Positions 33,101 to 40,903 of a DNA stretch of 64,000 nt are shown in pieces; the stretch's first letter is position 1, and each line of letters starts with the position of its first letter. The stretch is taken from NCBI RefSeq assembly GCF_020859565.1, contig NZ_JAJHUO010000027.1, forward strand, positions 100,084 through 164,083, given 5' to 3'. This DNA is from Saccharothrix luteola. Lineage in GTDB: Bacteria > Actinomycetota > Actinomycetes > Mycobacteriales > Pseudonocardiaceae. The position numbers were made by a program, and so were the translations under genes. Under the pieces are notes generated by a model. The model did no database searches, was not told the origin of the DNA, and saw only the letters and a program-made list of their open reading frames with translations.

Positions 33101-34822
33101 CGCGAGTTGTTGGCGACCGCGTCCGGCGCGCGGACCTGGGCCGCGGTCGGCGAACTGGTGCGACCGCGCCGCGCGTTGGCGTTGGGCGCGCCGCTGGTGC
33201 TGCTGGCGGGCACCGCGGTCGGGTTGCTCACCGCGCCCGTACTCGGTCGGATCGTGGACGTGGTGGGCGCGGGGTCGTCCGCCATCACGTGGCTCGTCGT
33301 GGTCCTGGTGCTGGTCGCGGTCGTCCAGGGCGTGTCGACGGCGTTCGGCACGTCGTTGGTGGCGCGGCTGGGCGAGGGGATGCTCGCCGACCTGCGCGAG
33401 AAGTTCGTGGAACGCGCGCTGCACCTGCCGTTGGAGCGGGTGGAGAAGGCGGGCTCCGGCGACCTCACCTCCCGGGTGACGCGGGACGTGCAGGTGATCG
33501 CCGACGCGGTGCGCAACGCGCTGCCGGTGATGGCGCGCTCCGCGCTGACCATCGGGTTGACCGTGGTCGGCATCGCGGTGCTGGACTGGCGGTTCCTGAT
33601 CCCCGTGCTGCTGGCGATGCCGATCCACGTGCACACCGTGCGCTGGTACGGCGGGCGTGCGGTGAAGCTGTACGCGGCGCAGCGCGTGGCCGTCGGCGTG
33701 CAGCAGCAGCAGTTGCTGGACTCCATCGGCGGTGCGGCGACCGTGCGGACGTTCGGGTTGGCCTCGGCGCACGTGGCGCAGGTCCGGTCGCGGTCGCAGG
33801 CGGCGGTGGACCTGGCGTTGCGCGGCATCCGGCTGCTGACCCGGTTCTACGGTCGGCTGAACGCGGCCGAGTTCATCGGGCTGGCCGGCGTGCTGGTGAC
33901 CGGGTTCTGGCTGGTCGGCGCCGGTTCGGCGTCGGTGGGCACGGCAACCGCCGCGGCGCTGTACTTCCACAGCCTGTTCAACCCGATCAACGCCGCCCTG
34001 GCGCTGGCCGACGACGCGCAGGCCGCCACCGCGTCGCTGTCCCGGCTGGTGGGCGTGTCCGACGAGCCGATGCCCGTGCTGGAGGGCCGGGTGCGGCCGG
34101 CGGACACCACGATCAAGCTGGCCGGCGTCTCCTACTCCTATGTGGACGGTCATCCGGTGTTGCGGGACGTCGACCTGGAGCTGGCCGCCGGTGAGCGGGT
34201 CGCGCTGGTCGGCGCTTCCGGCGCGGGCAAGACCACGTTGGCGAAGCTGATCGCGGGCGTGCACGAGCCGACCACCGGGTGCATCGGCATCGGCGGCGTG
34301 GAGCTGGCGTCGGCGGTGCGGTCGGTCGCGCTGATCACCCAGGAGGTGCACGTCTTCGCCGGTCCGCTGGCCGACGACCTGCGGCTGGCCCGCCCGGAGG
34401 CCACCGACGACGAGATCACGGCGGCGTTGGCGCGGGTCGGGGCGCTCGGCTGGGCCTCCGCGCTGCCGTCGGGCCTGGAGACCGTGGTCGGCGAGGGCGG
34501 GCATCGGTTGACCGTGGCGCAGGCGCAGCAGCTGGCCTTGGCCCGGCTCGTGCTGGCCGACCCGCCGGTGGCGATCCTGGACGAGGCGACCGCGGACGCG
34601 GGCAGCGCGGGCGCGCGTGAGCTGGAGGAGGCGGCGGCGCGGGCGTTGGACGGGCGGACCGGCCTGCTGGTGGCCCACCGCCTCACCCAGGCCGTGACGG
34701 CGGACCGCGTGGTCGTGATGGACGCGGGCCGGGTCGTGGAGAGCGGCACGCACGAGGAGCTGCTCGCCGCGGGCGGCCGTTACGCCGAGCTGTGGGCGGC
34801 CTGGTCGGGCACCCGGTCGTAG
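33098..34822 (+). CDS. ABC exporter half-transporter with intact Walker sites
   Basis: A 574-residue partner protein: membrane domain (about 1-320) and ATPase domain. Walker A ALVGASGAGKTTLAKL (near 372) and Walker B VAILDEAT (near 492) are complete, and the H-loop is LLVAHRLTQ. The signature is degenerate: LTVAQAQQLALARL instead of LSGGQ. Together with the upstream protein this gives one composite site with all catalytic parts (this Walker A/B plus the partner LSGGQ) and one dead site. Such heterodimers are common in exporters. ATG at 33098; same iron-regulated operon as the previous gene. Confidence 0.9.
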   Translation: MRELLATASGARTWAAVGELVRPRRALALGAPLVLLAGTAVGLLTAPVLGRIVDVVGAGSSAITWLVVVLVLVAVVQGVSTAFGTSLVARLGEGMLADLREKFVERALHLPLERVEKAGSGDLTSRVTRDVQVIADAVRNALPVMARSALTIGLTVVGIAVLDWRFLIPVLLAMPIHVHTVRWYGGRAVKLYAAQRVAVGVQQQQLLDSIGGAATVRTFGLASAHVAQVRSRSQAAVDLALRGIRLLTRFYGRLNAAEFIGLAGVLVTGFWLVGAGSASVGTATAAALYFHSLFNPINAALALADDAQAATASLSRLVGVSDEPMPVLEGRVRPADTTIKLAGVSYSYVDGHPVLRDVDLELAAGERVALVGASGAGKTTLAKLIAGVHEPTTGCIGIGGVELASAVRSVALITQEVHVFAGPLADDLRLARPEATDDEITAALARVGALGWASALPSGLETVVGEGGHRLTVAQAQQLALARLVLADPPVAILDEATADAGSAGARELEEAAARALDGRTGLLVAHRLTQAVTADRVVVMDAGRVVESGTHEELLAAGGRYAELWAAWSGTRS

Positions 34823-34840
34823 TGCCGGGCCAGGCCCGGG

Positions 34841-34997
34841 TCACGCCGCGTCGTGCACCACGACCTTCAGCGCCGACCGGCACGCCGACCTTGATGACGA
34901 CCGTCTCGGTGGTCGCGACCCACGGCGAGGTGCCGACGTCGTCAGTCACCTTGAACACCGTCACGACCGCGCTCGCCGGCGAGGCGAAAGCCGACAT
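34841..34997 (-). pseudogene. Degraded ORF of unknown family
   Basis: A frame starting MSAFASPASAVVTVFKVTDD and running for about 40 residues (GTSPWVATTETVVIKVGVP) appears to be frameshifted; the adjacent frame continues RSALKVVVHDAA to a stop at 34841. Not recognised. It lies just downstream of the two-component remnant, overlapping its stop by TGATG, and is probably part of the same decayed region. Confidence 0.35.
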
Positions 34998-35374
34998 CAA
35001 CAGGACTTCAACGGAAATGCCGCCGTGGCAACGATTCCGCCACCCTCGCGCGGCTGGAGGCGCAGGGCACCGCCGTGCGCGGCCATGATCGTGTCCACGA
35101 CGGCCCGCGCCCGAACCGGTGCGGTCGCGGCCACCCCGGCGGGGCGGCGGGGCCCGACCGGTGCCGTGGCGCCGGCACCCTGGCCACGAGCTCCTCGAAC
35201 GCGAACGGCTTCGGCAGGTAGTCGTCCGCGCCCAGGTCCAGCCCCGCTACGCGCGACCGCACGTCCACCGCGCCGGTCAGCACGCGCACCGCGCCCTGCC
35301 ACCGTTCGACGACGGCACGGCGCGGCACACCTCGTCGCCGCGCACCTCCGGCGGGACCGGTCCAGCACCCTCAC
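34997..35374 (-). pseudogene. Remnant of a two-component system: response-regulator fragment joined to histidine-kinase C-terminus
   Basis: From a plausible GTG start with GAGGG upstream (MRVL...), the frames hold pieces of an OmpR-type receiver domain: RVLTGAVDVRSRVAGLDLGADDYLPKPFAFEELVARV is clear in one frame, with the conserved LGADDYLPKPF lysine loop. It then runs, in another frame, straight into VVDTIMAAHGGALRLQPREGGGIVATAAFPL, the G-box end of a histidine-kinase ATPase domain. The phospho-Asp region, DNA-binding domain and most of the kinase are gone. At least two frameshifts and a large internal deletion are needed, so this is not a functional gene. Confidence 0.75.
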
Positions 35375-35426
35375 CGACGCCCTCCCTGCCAGGAGGCGCC
35401 AGTGAACACCGGCCGCCATCAACAGG

Positions 35427-35461
35427 GCATGAACACCGGGTCGGACATGAACACCGGGTCA
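35427..35461. repeat. Tandem 17-bp repeat with ATGAACACCGGGTC core
   Basis: GCATGAACACCGGGTCG and ACATGAACACCGGGTCA follow each other, with a third partial copy (GTGAACACCGG) at 35402. The array touches the stop codon of the small membrane protein gene. No function is evident. Confidence 0.5.
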
Positions 35462-35608
35462 GAACAGCACGATCACCAGGATGATCGCGAGGACCACCGC
35501 GATCACGGTCGGGATGGTCGCGGGCGACCTGCGGTAGTGCCGCTCCACCGACGTGGTGCGGAACCAGCTGTGCGGCAGGCGGCGACGATGTCTTTCAACC
35601 CAAGGCAT
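35459..35608 (-). CDS. Small single-pass membrane protein, 49 aa
   Basis: Short frame reading MPWVERHRRRLPHSWFRTTS, then a basic stretch (VERHYRRSPA) and one membrane helix (IPTVIAVVLAIILVIVLF) ending at the stop. The N-terminal arginine-rich part would stay in the cytoplasm. TTGGGAGCCGAC before the ATG supplies a ribosome site. Tiny proteins of this layout are common in actinobacteria but have no assigned function. Confidence 0.65.
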   Translation of the reverse strand: MPWVERHRRRLPHSWFRTTSVERHYRRSPATIPTVIAVVLAIILVIVLF

Positions 35609-35710
35609 GTCGGCTCCCAACGTCGTTTCGTCCCTTGACGATCACGGGGGTGGTACCCGGGAAGCCCTGCCGTTAAGCCGAAACGTGTCCTCGACGACGA
35701 AAAACGCCGA

Positions 35711-36697
35711 TCAGCCCGTGCGGCGGGCGACGAAGGTCGTGGGCAGGACGACCGGTTCCCGCGTCGGCGCCGCGCCTTCGAGCCGGGACAGCAGCAGGCG
35801 CGCGGCGGCCTCGCCCATCTCCCTCATCGGCTGGCGCACCGTCGTCAGCTCGGCGTGCGCGGCGATCGGTATGTCGTCGAAGCCGACCACCGCGACGTCG
35901 TCGGGCACCTTCCGCCCGGCGGCGGTGAGCGCCCTGATCACGCCGAGCGCGGACAGGTCGTTCTGCGCGAAGACGGCGTCGAAGCGCAACCCGGTGGCCA
36001 TCAGCTTCTCGGTCGCCACCGCGCCGCGGTCGGTGCCGAAGTCACCTTCCACCACCAGCCGCGGGTCGACGTGCACGCCCGCGTCCCCGAGCGCGTCCAG
36101 GAACCCGTCCAACCGCTCCCGCACGCACCCGAAGTTCGCCGGCCCGGTCACCACGGCGAACCCCGTGCGGCCGGCCGCGACCAGGTGCTGCGCCGCCGCC
36201 TGCGCGCCTTCCCGGTTCGTCGTGCACACCGACGGGAACCCGGGCCGGCTGCCCCGGTCGTCGATCATCACGACGGGCAGCCCCTGGTCGTGCAAGGTCT
36301 CGATGTAGCTCAACGTGTCCGGCGGCTCGATCACCAGCAGCCCGTCGAACGCCTTCGCGGACACGTGGCTGGCGAACTGCGCCAACGACTCGGCGCCCCG
36401 GTTCACGGTGTAGAGCAGCAGCCCGTACCCCTCGGCCTCCAGCTCGTCCACCGCACCCTGCACCACTTCACCGGTCCACGGCCAGGTCAACGACGGGACC
36501 AGCATCCCCACCGTCCTCGCCCGCCCGCGCGCCAACCCGACCGCACGCGCGCTGGGCACGTACCCGACGTCCGCGATCACCTGGCGCACGCGTGCCGCCG
36601 TCGCCGCGTCGACGTCCGGCTTGCCGTTGAGGACGCGGGACACGGTCGCCTTGCTCACCTGGGCGCGTTGGGCGACTTCGGCGATCGTGACTCGCAC
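35711..36697 (-). CDS. LacI-family transcriptional regulator
   Basis: A 328-residue sugar-type repressor. Residues 1-55 are the LacI headpiece: TIAEVAQRAQVSKATVSRVLNGKPDVDAATAARV, with the hinge helix near RAVGLARGRARTVG. The periplasmic-binding-protein-like effector domain follows (VGMLVPSLTWPWTGEVVQGAVDELEAEGYGLLLYT, ending VVLPTTFVARRTG). GTG at 36697 is the family start. No sugar transport or hydrolase gene lies next to it, so its regulon is elsewhere; autoregulation is likely. Confidence 0.92.
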   Translation of the reverse strand: MRVTIAEVAQRAQVSKATVSRVLNGKPDVDAATAARVRQVIADVGYVPSARAVGLARGRARTVGMLVPSLTWPWTGEVVQGAVDELEAEGYGLLLYTVNRGAESLAQFASHVSAKAFDGLLVIEPPDTLSYIETLHDQGLPVVMIDDRGSRPGFPSVCTTNREGAQAAAQHLVAAGRTGFAVVTGPANFGCVRERLDGFLDALGDAGVHVDPRLVVEGDFGTDRGAVATEKLMATGLRFDAVFAQNDLSALGVIRALTAAGRKVPDDVAVVGFDDIPIAAHAELTTVRQPMREMGEAAARLLLSRLEGAAPTREPVVLPTTFVARRTG

Positions 36698-36729
36698 AGT
36701 GCACTCCTCGACTCCGGTCGACAGCGACC

Positions 36730-36757
36730 CCGGAACCGGTACCGAAACCGGTTACGG
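36730..36757. promoter_or_regulatory. LacI operator candidates
   Basis: Upstream of the LacI gene, two close copies of the palindromic core AACCGGT occur in CGGAACCGGTACCG and GAAACCGGTTACGG. LacI proteins bind such CG-centred palindromes; autoregulation is inferred. Confidence 0.55.
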
Positions 36758-36854
36758 ACACGCAGTCAACCGCTCCGTGCACGCAGCGTCAAGAGTCGGG
36801 AAGCGCAGGACGCCGGTCAGGCGCGCCCCGTTCGGGCGTAGACCACGACCCGGG

Positions 36855-37103
36855 TCAGGAGAGCACCGCACGGCCCGCGGCCGTCAGCTCGGCCCGCACC
36901 CACGGCCCGGCCCCGTCGCGTTGCGCCGGGCGGAGCAACCCGGCGTGCGCCAGCTCCCGCGCCGCGCACTGGTCGCTGCACAGCAGCCCGTCGACCTTCA
37001 GGTCCGGCTCGCTGCTGCGCGTCACCTCGGCGCGTCCCGCGGCGATCGCGCGCAGCAGTGCGCGTGCCCGGTGGTTCAACTCGTCATCCATGATCTTCAC
37101 CAT
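36855..37103 (-). CDS. Small hypothetical protein, 82 aa
   Basis: Not recognised. It reads MVKIMDDELNHRARALLRAIAAGRAEVTRSSEPDLKVDG, then CSDQCAARELAHAGLLRPAQ and RAELTAAGRAVLS. The second half resembles the wing end of a winged-helix protein (ARELAHAGLL...ELTAAGRAVL), so a small DNA-binding or anti-terminator-like role is possible. ATG 37103 has GGGGA upstream; ATG 37091 is an alternative. It is divergent from the MOSC gene. Confidence 0.55.
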   Translation of the reverse strand: MVKIMDDELNHRARALLRAIAAGRAEVTRSSEPDLKVDGLLCSDQCAARELAHAGLLRPAQRDGAGPWVRAELTAAGRAVLS

Positions 37104-37175
37104 CGTCCCCAGAAAGGTGTGCGCTACTCATATCGCCGCGGCACCCGAAAGTCTTACTTCGGTAGGGTCAGGCGC

Positions 37176-37715
37176 ATGGGGACGATCACGGCCGTGAGCC
37201 GGAGCGGGGAGTACACGTTCACCAAGCCCAACCAGGACTCGATCACCCTGCTCGCCGGGCTCGGCGTCGAGGGCGACGTGCACCAGGGCGTCACGGTGAA
37301 GCACCGCTCACGCGTCCGGCGCGACCCCACGCAGCCGAACCTGCGCCAGGTCCACCTGATGCACGCCGAGCTGCACGACGAGCTGAACGCCTCCGGTTTC
37401 CACGTCGAGCCCGGCCAACTGGGCGAGAACGTGACCACGCGCGGTGTCGACCTGCTCGCGCTGCCGACCGGCGCCCGCCTGCACCTGGGCGCCCAGGCCG
37501 TGGTCGAGGTGACGGGCCTGCGCAACCCGTGCCCGCAGATCGAGGCGTTCCAGGACGGCCTGCTCAAGGAGGTCGTCGGCCGCGACGAGCACGGCAACGT
37601 GGTCCGCAAGGCGGGCATCATGTCGATCGTCCTCGTGGGCGGAGAGATCCGCCCCGGCGACGAGATCCGCGTCGAACTGCCCGCCGCTCCCCACAGCCCA
37701 CTCGTGCCGGTCTGA
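37176..37715 (+). CDS. MOSC-domain protein
   Basis: A 179-residue MOSC (molybdenum cofactor sulfurase C-terminal) domain protein of the YiiM-like group. MGTITAVSRSGEYTFTKPNQDSITLLAGLGVEGDVHQG, LGENVTTRGVDLLALPTGARLHLG and the cysteine-containing VTGLRNPCPQIEAF are the hallmark segments; the conserved cysteine is thought to carry sulfur or bind the cofactor. The protein may reduce hydroxylated compounds or mature a molybdoenzyme; the context does not decide. Confidence 0.9.
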   Translation: MGTITAVSRSGEYTFTKPNQDSITLLAGLGVEGDVHQGVTVKHRSRVRRDPTQPNLRQVHLMHAELHDELNASGFHVEPGQLGENVTTRGVDLLALPTGARLHLGAQAVVEVTGLRNPCPQIEAFQDGLLKEVVGRDEHGNVVRKAGIMSIVLVGGEIRPGDEIRVELPAAPHSPLVPV

Positions 37716-37799
37716 GCGGCGGCGAACTCCCCCTCGATCGCCGGCAGCCGGTGCGGCGGTTGACCGGTCGGCCGGTCACCGCGTGGTGTAGAAAGCCTC

Positions 37800-39701
37800 G
37801 TGGTCGATACGCACAACGACGTGAGCGGCACGGTGTCGGGCCCCCTGATCCAGGCACGGGACGTGGTGCTCGCTCCGGGCGCGTCGCACGCCCGGTCCGG
37901 CCTGCCGCCGATCGGCCCCGTCACCGGGCGCGACGTGGAGCTGCGGGCCTTGGCCGCGATCCTGGAGCCCGACTCGACCGCCCCGGCCGTCTCCGTGGTC
38001 GCGGGCCTGGCGGGCGTGGGCAAGACGACCCTCGTCATCCGTGCGGCGCACGACGCCCGCGCCAAGGAGTGGTTCCCCGGCGGCGTGTTCTTCCTCGACC
38101 TGCGGGGCTACGACCCGCACCACGCCGTGCACCCCGAGGTGGCGCTGGCGACGCTCCTGCGCGCGATGGGCGTGCCGCACGAGCAGATCCCCCCGGACCA
38201 AGCGGGTCGCGAGATCTTGTACCGCTCGATGCTGAACCACGCCGAACCGACGCTCGTGGTCCTCGACAACGCGTCCTCGACGTTGCAGATCCGGCCGCTG
38301 CTGCCCTCGGCCGACCACCGCGTGCTGGTGACCAGCCGGCACACGCTCGCCGACATCACCGGCGCGCGGCTGATCGACCTGGGCGTGCTGGAGCAGGGCG
38401 AGGCCGAGGCGTTCGTGCGCACGGCGTTGCGGGCCGCCAACCCGCACGACAACCGCGTCACGAGCCAGCCGGAGGCGGTCGAGGAGATCATCAGGCTCTG
38501 CGGCAACCTGCCGCTCGCGCTCACCATCGTGGCCGCGATCCTGGCCGGTGACCCCGACCAGCCGGTGGCCGAGCTGGCCGAAGCGCTCAGCGACAACGTC
38601 ACCCGGCTGAGCGAGCTCTCGTTCGGCGACAACCTCGGCGTCCGCGCCGCCTTCGACCTGTCCTACCAGCGGCTCACCCCGGACGAGGCACGGCTCTTCC
38701 GCATGGTGTCGTTGGACCCCGGCCAACAGGTCAGCACGCACGCCGCGGCGGCCCTGGCCGATCTGAGCGAGAGGGACGCCGCGAAGCTGCTGACCTCGTT
38801 GCGGCGGGCGCACATGCTCGAACCCGGTGAACGACGGGGGTGGTTCCGCTACCACGACCTGTTACGCCTGTACGCCGAGGAGCAGGCGGTCGACGAACCC
38901 GAACGCGCGGCGGCCGAGGTGCGCCTGCTCGCCTACTACATCGCGGTGGTCGAGCAGCGCAACGTCATGGACTCGTCGGGCCGGTACGCGCGGTGGTTGG
39001 AGTCGGAGCGCGGCACCCTGGTCCGGGTGGCCCTGCTCGCCGACAAGCTCGGCCGACCGGAGTCGGCGATGCGCCTGGTGTTCGGGCTGTCCGACTTCCT
39101 GCTCCTGCACGGTTACCTGAACGACTGCGACGTGCTGTTCCCGATCGCGCTCACCGCCGCGCGGTCGGTGGGCAACCGCCTCGACGTGGTCTACGCGCTG
39201 AGGAACAGCGGAGAGCTGGCGTGGGAGCGCCACGACGACGACAGCGCCCGTGCCCACTACGGCGATCTGCTCGCGGTCAGTCGTGAGGCCGGCAACCCGG
39301 TCGGCGAGGCCCTGGCCCGGAGGCGCCTCGGCGCGGTGCTCAGGAGGGCCGGGGACCCGCGCGGCGCCGATGCCCACTTGACGGCCGCGTTGCAGCTGGA
39401 CCGACGCCTCAAGGACTGGCGCGGCGAGGTCGACACCTTGCTGTTGCTGGGCAAGCTCGCGCGCGAGCGGGGTCGCGACGAGGTGGCGGTGGGCCACTAC
39501 CTCCGGGTGCTGGAACTCGCCCTCGACCACCACGACCTCGGCCGCGAACGGCGAGTGCTGGCGGCGACGGCGCACGGGCCGCAACGCCGGTCCGCCTTCA
39601 TGCGCTTGTGGTGGAGCCACGCCGTGAGGGTGTACGTCGGACGCGGGCGGGCCGAACGCGCCCGCGTCCTGGTCGAACTCCTCGGCGGCGCACGCGGCTG
39701 A
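37800..39701 (+). CDS. STAND NTPase: NB-ARC domain with TPR sensor, no DNA-binding domain
   Basis: A 633-residue protein. Residues about 40-330 form an NB-ARC/AP-ATPase: GRDVELRALAAIL, Walker A SVVAGLAGVGKTTLVIRAA (near 70), Walker B TLVVLDNA, sensor RVLVTSRH and the GLPL-type motif CGNLPLALTIVAA. A winged-helix region follows (LSYQRLTPDEARLFRMVSL), then TPR-like repeats (about 420-600). Relatives of the AfsR/SARP group carry an N-terminal DNA-binding domain; here only a short tail (SGTVSGPLIQARDV) precedes the NTPase. Roles in regulation, and in some cases phage defence, are known for STAND proteins; neither can be assigned here. Confidence 0.85.
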   Translation: MVDTHNDVSGTVSGPLIQARDVVLAPGASHARSGLPPIGPVTGRDVELRALAAILEPDSTAPAVSVVAGLAGVGKTTLVIRAAHDARAKEWFPGGVFFLDLRGYDPHHAVHPEVALATLLRAMGVPHEQIPPDQAGREILYRSMLNHAEPTLVVLDNASSTLQIRPLLPSADHRVLVTSRHTLADITGARLIDLGVLEQGEAEAFVRTALRAANPHDNRVTSQPEAVEEIIRLCGNLPLALTIVAAILAGDPDQPVAELAEALSDNVTRLSELSFGDNLGVRAAFDLSYQRLTPDEARLFRMVSLDPGQQVSTHAAAALADLSERDAAKLLTSLRRAHMLEPGERRGWFRYHDLLRLYAEEQAVDEPERAAAEVRLLAYYIAVVEQRNVMDSSGRYARWLESERGTLVRVALLADKLGRPESAMRLVFGLSDFLLLHGYLNDCDVLFPIALTAARSVGNRLDVVYALRNSGELAWERHDDDSARAHYGDLLAVSREAGNPVGEALARRRLGAVLRRAGDPRGADAHLTAALQLDRRLKDWRGEVDTLLLLGKLARERGRDEVAVGHYLRVLELALDHHDLGRERRVLAATAHGPQRRSAFMRLWWSHAVRVYVGRGRAERARVLVELLGGARG

Positions 39702-39841
39702 CCGGCCCGACTCGCCCCGCACGGCCCGCTCGTGCCGGTCTGGGGCATCCGTCCGACCGGCGTTCACCCCGGGTCGGTCGCCCTGCCTCCCGGCGCGAAA
39801 ACAGATCGACTTTCCCCGCCGGAACGCGGATTCTTCCCGGC

Positions 39842-40903
39842 ATGCGCAGTGCCGTGGCCGTGACTCCCGTGCAGCTCCCCGAGGTGCTGCTGCACGTCGC
39901 CGTCGTGCGCCCGGTGTTCCTGTGGGGCGCGCCGGGCATCGGCAAGTCCTCCCTGGTGCGCGAGTTCGCCGAATCCCTCGGCCTGGACTGCGTCACGCTG
40001 CTCGGCACCCAGCTCGCGCCCGAGGACCTGATCGGCGTGCCCGAGCTCGTGAACGGCCGGTCGCGGTTCGCGCCGCCCGAGTCGATCGCCCGCGACGAGC
40101 CGTACTGCCTGTTCCTCGACGAGCTGAACGCCTCCTCACCCGAGGTGCAGAAGGCGTTCTACTCGCTGATCCTCGACCGCCGCGTCGGCGCCTACGAGCT
40201 ACCCGAGGGCTCGGTGGTGATCGGCGCGGGCAACCGGGCCACCGACAACGCCCTCGCCCGGCCCATGGCCTCGGCGCTGGTCAACCGCATGGTGCACGTC
40301 CACCTCACGGCGTCGCCGAAGGACTGGCTCGCCTGGGCCGGCGGCGCGGGCATCCACCCATGGGTGCTGGACTACCTGACCCAGCGGCCCGACCACCTCT
40401 GGAGCGCGCCGCCGAAGGTCGAGGAGCCGTTCTCCACGCCGCGCGGCTGGCACATGCTGTCCGACGCGCTGCACTCGTACGGCGACGACGTCACCGACGA
40501 CGTGCTGGGCGTGCTGGCGTTCGGCACGCTCACGTCGTCGCACGCGTCGACGTTCAAGGCGTACGTGAAGACCGTGCGGCACGCGTACGGGCTGGAGGCC
40601 GTGCTGCGCGGCGACGTCCGCTGGCCGCACGCGCCCGAGGACCGCGACCTGCTGTACTTCCTGGCCGAGGCGTTCCGGGTGCGGTTGGTCAAGGAGCTGC
40701 CCGCGGACAAGGCGCACGCGCCGGCGAACGGCAAGCTCCTGGCGCACCGGGGCAAGGCGCTGCTCGTGGAGCTGGCCGAGCTGTCGCTGGAGATCGCGCA
40801 GATGGTGATCGCGGCCGACGAGCACGGCAACTCCGTGCTGCCCGCGTGGTTCCTCGTCGAAGTGACCCGCGACCTGCCCCGGCTGGTCGCCGCACGCGCG
40901 TGA
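39842..40903 (+). CDS. MoxR-family AAA+ ATPase
   Basis: A 353-residue AAA+ chaperone-type ATPase. Walker A is LWGAPGIGKSSLVREF (about 29-44), Walker B CLFLDELNASSPEVQKAFYSLI, and sensor 1 IGAGNRATDNALARPMASAL, followed by an Arg-finger-like NRM. MoxR proteins act on partner VWA proteins to remodel or insert metals into complexes. The gene overlaps the next by GTGA, so the pair is coupled. Confidence 0.9.
   Translation: MRSAVAVTPVQLPEVLLHVAVVRPVFLWGAPGIGKSSLVREFAESLGLDCVTLLGTQLAPEDLIGVPELVNGRSRFAPPESIARDEPYCLFLDELNASSPEVQKAFYSLILDRRVGAYELPEGSVVIGAGNRATDNALARPMASALVNRMVHVHLTASPKDWLAWAGGAGIHPWVLDYLTQRPDHLWSAPPKVEEPFSTPRGWHMLSDALHSYGDDVTDDVLGVLAFGTLTSSHASTFKAYVKTVRHAYGLEAVLRGDVRWPHAPEDRDLLYFLAEAFRVRLVKELPADKAHAPANGKLLAHRGKALLVELAELSLEIAQMVIAADEHGNSVLPAWFLVEVTRDLPRLVAARA

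Noticed and set aside
36600..36700. Sugar-utilisation operon next to the LacI gene
   Set aside because: Neighbouring genes encode no transporter, hydrolase or kinase for sugars.
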